Below are positions 55,845-64,000 of a stretch of 64,000 nt of DNA, piece after piece. The first letter of the stretch is position 1. Each line of letters opens with the position of its first letter. Location: contig JAEILZ010000007.1 in assembly GCA_018873225.1 (NCBI GenBank), positions 248,001 to 312,000 on the forward strand, written 5' to 3'. The notes beneath the pieces were generated by a model. The model worked only from the letters and a program-made list of their open reading frames with translations. It made no database searches and was not told the origin of the DNA. The stretch comes from [Phialemoniopsis] sp. UDSM-2020. Lineage: Eukaryota; Ascomycota; Sordariomycetes; Thyridiales; Thyridiaceae. The translations under genes were made by a program, and so were the position numbers.

Positions 55845-56951
55845 CTACAGGAACGGCACCTTGTCATACATCTCATCATACAGTTTGCCAACCCAGCCCT
55901 GCGCCAAGCCTCCCCTGGCCACCACGCCGAGCCCGCCCGCGGCCCACAAGAGCGTCGCCACGACCGCGAGGCCGTTGATGCCCATCCACACCCTCCTCCT
56001 CCTCTTGCGCGTCGCCTTGTCCACCGCCCTGTTGCCGCTCGTCGTGCTCAGATCGCCGATCCACCCAGCCTTGTCCGCCAGACCTAACCACTTCGCCCAC
56101 CCCCAGACCATGTGCCCGCACCCGGCGGCCAAGAGGCCCGCAAACGATAGCCACGAAAGGACGGCGTGCCGTGAGAACCCGTGCGCCACGAACGCGAGGC
56201 CGACGTTGGCGCTGTCGCCCTCGACGGCGAGCGGCAGGACGCGGTTCATAAAGACGTGCGCGCCGAGGAAGACGGTGAAAGCATAGCCGGCGATGGAGAT
56301 GTATCCGAGGCGCGGCCAGACGCGCAAAGGTTTGAGACCGGCGGCGCGCTGCTGGTGGAGGGCGAAGACGCCCGGGGTGGCGCCGCCGTAGCGTCGCAGG
56401 TTCTGGCTCCGGCGTAGGAGGCGCAGGGCGATGCCCGAGCCGACGTGCGCGACTAACGGGATGGCGACGAGCAAGGGTTCCGAGATGCGGGTCTGGTAGA
56501 TCTCGCGGGCGAGGAGGAGGGAGGACTCGGAGGCCGGGACGGAGCGGGTGACGAGGGGCACGAGGGAGGTGGTTGCGAAGTGTATGCCGGCGAAGATGGT
56601 GAAGGCGTATGAGGAGTAGCGCTGGATGCGAGAGACTGTTTGACGAATATTAGTTAGCATCTGTTGAGTTATTGACATCGCCAACTTTATGAGGCATGTG
56701 GCCGAGGAGAGGGCGGACGTACGGTAGTAGATTGACCCGTGGCCACTGCCACTCAGACCAACAGAGCCTGAAGTGCCCGTCTTGGCCGATGAGACGGAAG
56801 CTGACTGGTCATCGTGTTGTTGTTCCTCGGGTAGAGGCGGCAGGTCTTTGTCTGTGTCGGCCGGCGGCGTTTCTATCGGTGAGGGATCTAGTTGCAGGAG
56901 GGAGACCAAGGTCTCTTGAGAGGCCTGGTGTCGGGGAGTCTTTTCGTCCAT
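55845..56951 (-). CDS. MCP1: Mcp1-like mitochondrial outer membrane adaptor (DUF1691)
   Basis: Mcp1 acts with Vps13 at mitochondrial contact sites and suppresses ERMES defects in yeast. Two exons, 56951-56723 and 56635-55845, give 339 residues. The 87-nt intron has a GTACGT donor and a GCTAAC branch, is a multiple of three and stop-free, so unspliced RNA would encode a 29-residue longer protein. The N-terminus is acidic and Pro-rich. Four to five hydrophobic helices follow, with histidines at similar heights (FTIFAGIHFATTS, LVAHVGSG, FTVFLGAHVFMNR, VAHGFSRHAVLSW, GCGHMVWGW). This resembles the quinone/heme-binding helix bundle of succinate dehydrogenase anchors. The C-terminus has a basic cluster (TRKRRRR) and a final membrane segment. 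Confidence 0.85.
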   Translation of the reverse strand: MDEKTPRHQASQETLVSLLQLDPSPIETPPADTDKDLPPLPEEQQHDDQSASVSSAKTGTSGSVGLSGSGHGSIYYRTSALSSATCLIKLAMSITQQMLTNIRQTVSRIQRYSSYAFTIFAGIHFATTSLVPLVTRSVPASESSLLLAREIYQTRISEPLLVAIPLVAHVGSGIALRLLRRSQNLRRYGGATPGVFALHQQRAAGLKPLRVWPRLGYISIAGYAFTVFLGAHVFMNRVLPLAVEGDSANVGLAFVAHGFSRHAVLSWLSFAGLLAAGCGHMVWGWAKWLGLADKAGWIGDLSTTSGNRAVDKATRKRRRRVWMGINGLAVVATLLWAAGGLGVVARGGLAQGWVGKLYDEMYDKVPFL

Positions 56952-57388
56952 CTTGTGAGACACTCACAGCAGTGAGGCGCGGGAGTTTTGAAGAGAACTT
57001 GGTTATTGTAGCATGATCAGGATATGTACCATGCGCGATGTGATGCATCCAAGGAGTCAAGGGTGTGTCGAATTCGAGATCGAGGCCGAAGCGAGTCGGT
57101 TTCTGGTCTCGTGGGTGGCCGTCCCCGAAGTTTTAGTGGGCACTCTCAACGTCACAGGCGTGTTGAGCAGCGAGTCTACAGGGGTCACAGCGGGCAAGTC
57201 TGGACCAAGGCCCCCACCATCCCACCAATCCGGGCGTCGCAATTACTGAGGGCATTGATGATTCGGCCTAACCTTTCTCTTTCTAGCGTGATAACTCAAG
57301 CTTCCAAGCTGATCTGCTTCCGTCACGTCTCGTCGCATCAATCCATTTCGAAGCGATCACCGCAAAGCGCATCGGCACATTGCTCACC
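56952..57388. promoter_or_regulatory. Divergent promoter between Mcp1-like and zinc-finger genes
   Basis: A 437-nt gap between divergent starts; nothing else seen. Confidence 0.4.
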
Positions 57389-57990
57389 ATGCCTCCGGTA
57401 TGCCCATACAAACGGTCCCTTCCCTTTGCGATCCTTCTGTTGATCAAGACTAACCACACCATGCCGTGATTCAGAGATTCCAGACCCTGCCGCCGGCGCA
57501 GACCTCGTCGGCGCGCGAGGCGCTGCAGTCCTTCTACTGCCAGCTCTGCCAAAAGGGCTACACCCGCATGAACGACTACGAGGCCCACCTGAGCTCCTAC
57601 GACCACAGCCACAAGCAGCGTCTCAAGGACATGAAGGCTATGGTACGCGATCCCAACGCCGCCGCGCGAGCCCGCAAGCAAGAGGCCAAGGCCGACGGCG
57701 TCATCAGCATCAAGCTCGGCGATGCTGCAGCGAGTGGGGCCGTAGCGGGCGGCAGTGGAGGTGGCGGAGGCGGCTTCAAGAAAGGAGGTTTCAAGAAGTC
57801 GGGCTTCAAGTCGGCGTTTGTCGCCGTGGATGCCGAAGGGACGGCGCCGGCAGCCGAACCGGTTCGCAAGGATGGCGGCGAACAGCAGGAGGACGCAAAG
57901 GAGCAGACGATCCCGAGAAGCACACTCGTCGAGAGCGATACCGAGGACGAAGGCTACGAGATGTACGACCCGCGACACCCGACCGATTGA
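57389..57990 (+). CDS. C2H2 zinc-finger protein with Gly/Lys-rich tail
   Basis: Two exons, 57389-57397 (MPP only) and 57475-57990, encode 174 residues. The intron has a GACTAACC branch. One zinc finger is seen: CQLCQKGYTRMNDYEAHLSSYDH (split C-x2-C and H-x5-H). Long finger spacing and a following SHKQRLKDMK helix place it with U1-like, RNA- or splicing-associated fingers rather than DNA-binding arrays. The middle is a Gly-rich linker with GGFKKG/SGFKSA repeats. The C-terminus is acidic with likely CK2-type serines (SDTEDEGYEMYDP). A fungal C2H2 protein of this layout is common, but its function is not established. Confidence 0.85.
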
Positions 57991-58170
57991 AGGGGCTGGC
58001 CCTGTCTTTGCGAGGGTCCTCGCCTTGAAAGGCAAGACAATCCGGCATCTTTACCCAAAAAGTATCGACTGTGGCTCGGCCATGGCAAACACGTCAAGTC
58101 ACGTCACGTAGGACTCAGCTGGCCGTTGGTGGATTGGAGTCATTTCACATTTCGCCTCGCTACAGCGACA

Positions 58171-60824
58171 CTATGGTCCCGACCAGTTCATCTGGCCAAA
58201 TTGCGACAGATCCTCCTCCAGCAGACCCATCATGTACCGATTGCCCGAGTACCAGTCGCCCAACTGCGCCGTCTGCGACATTTGGCCTGCCGCCGGCGTC
58301 ATGTTCTCCATCCCCGTACCAGCCATGTTTTCGTCAGGCGGCGCAAAGCCCAGGGCGCTCAAGTACATGTCGACCTCGTTGCCGATTGGGAACATGGCCT
58401 GGTCTTCCTGCGACTTGGCCTTGGCGTCGACGTACAGCACCGCGACGTTGTACAGTATCTGGCAGATGCCGTGTAGCTTGGCTACGGCCTCGGACACGGC
58501 GGTTGTGCTCTGCAGAGAACCAATAAATCCAGAGAGTCTCCGTATGTCGTCGGCGTTGGACGTCTCGATGACGTGGCAGAAGAGGATGATGAAGGGGGTG
58601 AAGGGGGCATACAGGATAGTCCTAAATTAAGGGCAATGTCAGCCAAAAGATCAAAGTACATACCCGACCACGAGTCCCACGTGCCCACTTACCAATGCAA
58701 ATACGCCTCCGTCAAGTACTCGCTCGTGACCAGCAAGTCCATGCAATACAGGTGCATCTGAATCGCCTCCCTCGCCGTCTCGATGCACTCCATGTTGAAC
58801 GTGCTCCGCGACCCGGGCGGCGGCGGTATCGCCCTGTACACCATGGTCAGCGACGACAGGAACGACACCTCGTCCGACTTGACCAGCATGTCGAGCGTCG
58901 TCGAGTTGAAGTCGGGCGTCAGCCCCTTGCGCTGCGGCAGCTTCGTCCGCATCAGGTGCGCCGACGTCGACATGACCTTGAGCTCCTGCACCAGCACCTG
59001 CGCCGCCTCGACGCGCTTCTCGACGGGCTCGGCCAGGGCCCCGGGGCTGTACAGCTTCTCGTAGATGTTGCCCTGCACCTCGGCGTGCCGGACCCACATG
59101 GTCAGGATCTCCTGCCACTCGGGCGTGATGGCCGAGTGCTTGATCTCGCGCGGCACCGTGATGTCGTAGTCCGGGATCGTCGGCGAGCGGCCGAGCCGCA
59201 GGGCGAGGCCCTTGTCGAGCATGTAGGCGAGCCAGAAGAGGATGGGCCGGTTGTCCTTGGCCTTGGCCTCGGGGGTCAGGTCCTTGAAGGTCGAGGCGCG
59301 GTGGTAGCCGAGCGTCTGGCAGAGCTGCGAGGCCATGATGTTGAGCTGCCACGCGAGGGAGGGCTTGGAAATTTCGACGGCCCATGATGCCTAAAAAGAG
59401 AGGTTTAGTTGATGTCCCCACGACGAATGTAGAGAGTATTTAGAACAACTTACGCCTATCAGAAGCGCTTCTATGTTTTCCTTCGTCGCCGGAAACAAGA
59501 GGTTCAGGTTGGCGAGGGCCGTCTCAAGATTCTCCCTGCAGAGGTCCGAGTATCGCTTGTACTCGTGCAGTCGATCGTCGTGGGACGCTGTGCCGATCTT
59601 CTCTTGGAACATGTAGAACAGTCCTACGATGACAATAATAAAGATGGCCGGCGGGTAGTCCTCGGCAGCAAAGTAGACGCGGCGGCAGTGCTCAGTGAAG
59701 TCGTCGAGGGCAACGAAGCACAACATCAGCGTAAAGGTCGCAGGGGAATCATCTGTCCGACCTTCGTTAGCAAACACGTAGCTCTATATCAGCAGTACAG
59801 TTTTCCCCATCTTCAACACACCTTTTGCCGCCCGCAGCATCTCGACGACCATCTCCATGGGCGGCATCGGCAGCTCCCGCAGTCCGCCCTTGGGCATGGG
59901 CTTGGTGTTGGGGAACCGCAGCTCTTGCGACATGGTCCCGGCGTTGTGCTTGCTGACCATCTGCTTGAGCGTCACCAGCGCACCGTTCATGTTGGGGTCG
60001 AGCAGCGCCGTGCGCTCGACAGCGTGCTCGAGAAACTCGCTCGCGAAAGCCGTGTGCGCCGACAGCGACGAGTTGCCCTCAAACGTCGAGTCGTTGTTGG
60101 CGGCCTGGCGCGTCTCATGGTGGTGGACGGCCGGCGTGTCGGCCGACGAGGACGACGGCGTGGCGGTGAAGCCGCGCGAGCTGGTCGTGTCGTGGTGCGA
60201 GGGGGCGCGCGAGGGCCAGTCGATGCCGCTGCCGCGCTCTGGCTCTGTGGTGAGCTTGCGGAGGAGCTTCTCGATGTTGCCGAGGCGCTCTTCGATGTGG
60301 TCTATCTTCCTTTCACTGGGAAAGAGGTGGGTATTGTCAGTACGGTCTTAGGGATGACTGAGGTCTCGACGGGTTCCACGCAGCAGAGCCGCATGCGGAG
60401 GATATGTCCAGATCTGGCAAACTCGTGCATTAGCAGTGCAATGCAACTTACTATTGCGTGGAGATGAGGACCCGCTGCCTTGTCTCTTTGGGCTTCTGCC
60501 CGATACCCGTCGAGCTGCATGTCCTCTGGGCTATCCGGCAGTTGGAGCACGGAGACTCCTTGTCACAGCGAATCTGCACAAGCACGACCTCATTAGGACC
60601 AGCCAGATCGGCGACAGGGCGGATATGCAACATACCTTGCGTGTCCGGCATTGGTCGCACTACTCGCACCGACGATCCGGGTTAGCATGGCCATCCAGAT
60701 GACACCAAGACACATGGCTCGGAGCCAAGAATAGACTCCTGAGAGGGCGACCAACCGCTCGTTTGATAGATGCATCAAGGCCCTCGTGCCCCTCGGGCCC
60801 CGGTCCGCTTTGGGCAGCGTTCAT
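58171..60824 (-). CDS. Zn(II)2Cys6 transcription factor
   Basis: Seven exons are inferred: 60824-60756, 60659-60636, 60573-60452, 60315-59822, 59752-59454, 59390-58693 and 58621-58171 (718 residues, all phases agree). Exon 1 supplies KRA, the 24-nt exon 2 supplies CDQCRTRK, and exon 3 starts IRCDKESPCSNC. Together they give Cys24, 27, 34, 40, 43 and 50. Donor 1 (GTTGGT) is weak but yields the canonical KRACDQC. A coiled coil follows (KIDHIEERLGNIEKLLRKL). The regulatory domain has AIFIIVIVGLFYM, ASQLCQTLGYHRAS and RPILFWLAYMLDKGLALRLGRSPTIPDYDI. The gene is divergent from an ABC multidrug transporter, so it may control export. Confidence 0.9.
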
Positions 60825-61510
60825 TGGTCCGACGGAGAAGGTATGTAGTCAGGATGGTGGTGCCGCAGTCCCGACAATGCGGCCGTCCGCGGATATCTGC
60901 GATAGCTTTCCTCGTGGGATGATTTCTGCCCACAACCTGCGAATTTCTTGCAGATATACCAAGTCGACCGCTTTGCTCTTGCTCTCTTGCTTCTACGTCT
61001 GGCCTTCTTAATTGAAAATTCAAATCTCCCCGGGATATTTCTTGACCTGGAACGCGACGTCAGGCAGAAGTCGCTCAGGTTGGTCCGCTGGGGTGGATGA
61101 CGGCGGCCGCGGAATCCGGCTCTCCGCTTTGGCATGCCTCTAAAAACCCTTGGCGAGCGCGAGTCATTATCACCGTATACTTGATTTGCCGCGGCCTGGC
61201 ACACCAATTCTAAGGTCCTTTCCGTTACTGTGCCTCCCGGAAGCATTATTGCTCCATGTCCTCCGCTCCGTCATTGACACATTTACGACGCAGCGAGTAA
61301 GAAAACGTCGAGCATGATTGGCAACGCAACCGATTTGAATATCTACTCGGGACCCAATCGACGCACCAGGATATGTCGACCTGCTATTCCCTACGATCGC
61401 ATTGTCTAGCCTATGGTGTTCAGAGACCAATGCCTCGCCAGCAGACTGAACTTACGCTTACACGGTAGCCCCATTCACGTGGAGAGGAGCGGACGGCAGA
61501 CCCGGGGATA
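60825..61510. promoter_or_regulatory. Shared promoter of zinc-cluster regulator and ABC transporter
   Basis: A 686-nt region between divergent starts, consistent with a regulator-transporter pair. No gene is supported; open frames here are short. Confidence 0.45.
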
Positions 61511-64000
61511 ATGGAGGCAGACTTTCCAGCCCCGAAGACCCCTTCGGATGGCTGTTCCAAGAACACCTCGCCGTTCTCGAGTTATATTGTAAGTCTCGTC
61601 CGACGCCGATCTATTAAAAGTATTATCGTCTTCCCCGAACTCGACTGACGTGGCACAGAGGGTCTTCAAGTACAACGATGCCCTGGGCTGGGCCATGAAC
61701 GGCGGCGCGGCCGTCTGCATGATTGCCTCTGGGACCCTGCTACCGCTCATGGACGTCGTGTTTGGCAAGTTCGTGACAGCCTTCAACGATTTCGCCGTCG
61801 GGAAACTGAGTCCCGAGGGTTATCGCAAAGAGGTCACCAAGTATACGTACGGAGACACAACCTTCTGTCAGTCAAGATGAAGCTGACGTTCGTGCTAGGC
61901 TTTTCTACATCTATCTTTTCGTTGCGAAGTTTGTCCTTGGATACATCTGGCTTGTAGGTCCATGATACGTTCAGAGAAGTCCAGGATCAATGCTAAGCAA
62001 CCATGGCTAGGTCTTGATCAGCATGTCCGCGATCCGCACCAGCAAGCGTCTGCGCACCACGTTCCTTCAGCAAACGCTGCGACAAGAGATAGGTTACTTT
62101 GATTCTGCAGAAGCAGGCTCCATCACGGGACACGTCACGACAAACGTCAATCTCGTCAATCAAGGCATCTCCGAGAAGCTTGGTCTGACAATCCAGGCCG
62201 TGTCGACTTTCGTGACCGCCTTCATTATCGCCTTCATCATACAGTGGAAGCTGACGCTCATCACAATCGCCGTTGTACCCACCATCTTGATCGTAACTGC
62301 GATATGCATGGTCATCGACACCAAGCAGGAGAATCAGATCATGGCCATCTACGCTCAGGCCGGAAGGCTGGCCGAGGAGATTCTGTCCAGCATCCGAAAC
62401 GTCCACGCTTTCTGGGCTTTTGAAAAGCTGTCGAGCAAGTATGAGGGTATTCTGGATGACGCAAGAGCCGTTGGCATGAAGAAGAGCCCCAACTATGCGG
62501 TGCTGTTCTCTGTGGAGTTTTTCTGTATCTTTTCCGGATATGGCCTTGCCTTCTGGCAGGGCATCCGGATGTTCCACAGCGGAGAGATCACACAGCCTGG
62601 TAGTATCGTGACGTAAGTCATATTCACGTACCCATGTCTTCTAGCCCCAGCTAACACGGCACAGTGTTATTTTCGCAGTTATCGTCGCGGCTCAAGCGCT
62701 CACCATCATCGCACCACAACTGGTCGTGCTGTCAAAAGCCACCGCTGCCGCCCAAGCTCTTTTCGAGGTAATAGACAGGGACTCTGCCATCGACCCTCTA
62801 TCTGAAAGCGGATCAGCCCCTGATAGCTGCGAGGGTGATATCCAACTGAAGGACGTGGACTTCTCCTACCCGTCTCGCCCAGGAGTTCAAATCCTGAAGC
62901 AGTTGACACTGTCGATTCCAGCCAAGAGAGTGACTGCTATCGTCGGAGCCAGTGGATCGGGGAAGAGCACAATCATTGGTCTTTTGGAGAGGTGGTTCAC
63001 ACCTGCTGCAGGGTCTATCAGGCTAGATGGCCGTGAACTGCATGACTACAATCTGAAATGGCTGCGTACAAATGTGCGTCTGGTCCAGCAGGCAAGTCAC
63101 TATATCCATGCTCTTACCCGAAGATGCACATATACTGACACATCATAGGAACCAATTCTATTCCGCGGCAGCATCTTCTGGAATGTCGCAAATGGCTTGG
63201 CCGGTACTGAAGCGATGAACCTGCCGGAGGACGAGAAGAGGGCGAAAGTCGAGGAAGCATGTCGAGCCGCCTACGCACACGAGTTCATCGAAAAACTGCC
63301 TCAAGTAAGTCAGCTCACGAGTTTTAAACTAGATGCAAGGCGCTAATGTTTCTGGGAAGGGCTACGACACAGTCATTGGCGAACGGGGCGCCATGTTATC
63401 TGGCGGCCAGAAGCAGCGCATTGCCATCGCCCGGAGTATCATTTCCAACCCCAAGGTTCTGCTCTTAGACGAAGCAACGAGTGCGCTCGACCCGAGCGCG
63501 GAGAAGATAGTCCAAAAGGCCCTGAACAATGTGTCCGCCGACCGCACCATGGTCGTCATCGCGCACCGACTGTCTACCATCCGCGACGCCGATAACATCG
63601 TTGTCATGTCCGGCGGCACGATTGTCGAGCAGGGTACCCATGAGGCTCTTATTGCAGCCGACGGGGCCTATGCCCGACTTGTCCGGGCTCAGGATCTTAA
63701 AGGTGGAGATGACGAGGACGAGGAGACCGAAAAGACCGAAGTCGCCTCCAAGGTGAAGCTTCACATGAGCAAGACGAAATCGGCAACACGGAGCGAGCGT
63801 GCACTCCCCAAGTCGCAGTGGGATGGCACCCAAGGAAAGCAGCGGAATTTGATAAGCTCTTTATGCATCATTGTTGCCGAGAAGAGGTCCCTCTGGGTAC
63901 CATTCACGTTCCTTGCGATAGGCTCTGCCTGCGGAGGTGAGTTCTGGACAGTTCCGCCAAATCGGATGAGCAACTGACAACGTCATAATAGGTGCCACTT
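61511..64000 (+). CDS. ABC multidrug transporter (Mdr1/ABCB type), partial at right edge
   Basis: An ATP-driven exporter of lipophilic compounds. Visible exons: 61511-61588, 61659-61846, 61899-61953, 62011-62612, 62665-63091, 63149-63304, 63360-63936 and 63992 onward. The first membrane domain includes [39 protein letters not shown] and [20 protein letters not shown]. The first nucleotide-binding domain is intact: Walker [11 protein letters not shown]-loop LVQQEPILF, signature LSGGQKQR, Walker [13 protein letters not shown] and the switch His in IAHRLST. An acidic linker then leads to a second membrane domain cut off by the window. Intron 5 uses a GC donor (GCAAGT). The rest of the gene, including the second ATPase, lies outside. 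It is divergent from a zinc-cluster regulator. Confidence 0.92.

Overview
This window reads as nuclear DNA of a filamentous ascomycete, probably a plant-associated Sordariomycete-like mould. The evidence is short GT-AG introns (about 50-110 nt) with CTAAC/CTGAC-type branch points, Zn(II)2Cys6 regulators, a HET-domain gene, a GLEYA-domain adhesin, a GH7 endoglucanase, a secreted tyrosinase and a secreted intradiol dioxygenase. I modelled 29 protein genes and saw no rRNA, tRNA, CRISPR array or intact transposon. The intron-exon models are hand-built from reading frames, splice signals and remembered family patterns; no database search was possible.

Layout. 0.6-6.3 kb: divergent housekeeping pair, a Lunapark ER-shaping protein (-) and an Imh1-type GRIP golgin (+). 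6.3-9.3 kb: a 3-kb gene-free stretch ending in a long pyrimidine-rich leader. 9.3-12.6 kb: an O-fucosyltransferase-like type II membrane enzyme and, convergent to it, a GLEYA adhesin with an unusual frame structure. 14.4 kb: a cysteine-rich, GPI-anchor-like small secreted protein. 16.6-26.1 kb: a possible phenolics island with tyrosinase, intradiol dioxygenase, a zinc-cluster regulator and a divergent 14-TM MFS exporter. 27.3-32.0 kb: a secreted protein of unknown function, a tetraspan (MARVEL-like) membrane protein with an in-frame TAA, and a GFA/CENP-V family protein. 32.2-36.9 kb: a HET-domain gene with an internal WW-like insert and an apparent one-base frameshift, a small membrane protein, and the GH7 endoglucanase.

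38.0-46.7 kb looks like a compact catabolic cluster. It has a Jen1-like carboxylate transporter and an SDR sharing one promoter, a Gfo/Idh/MocA oxidoreductase and a type II 3-dehydroquinase sharing a second promoter, and a zinc-cluster regulator convergent to the dehydroquinase. The content suggests uptake and oxidation of a cyclic or sugar-like acid.

47.9-53.5 kb is the most unusual locus. A 1289-residue protein combines a trypsin-like peptidase domain (apparent His/Asp/Ser triad, split by an acidic repeat) with a complete-looking C-terminal protein kinase. It is divergently paired with a 364-residue protein whose C-terminus carries a membrane segment. This pair is my best candidate for an undescribed signalling or self/non-self recognition system.

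53.5-64 kb: an LCM-type methyltransferase, a GNAT acetyltransferase, an Mcp1-like mitochondrial membrane protein, a C2H2 zinc-finger protein, and a zinc-cluster regulator divergent from a full-size ABC multidrug transporter that runs off the right edge.
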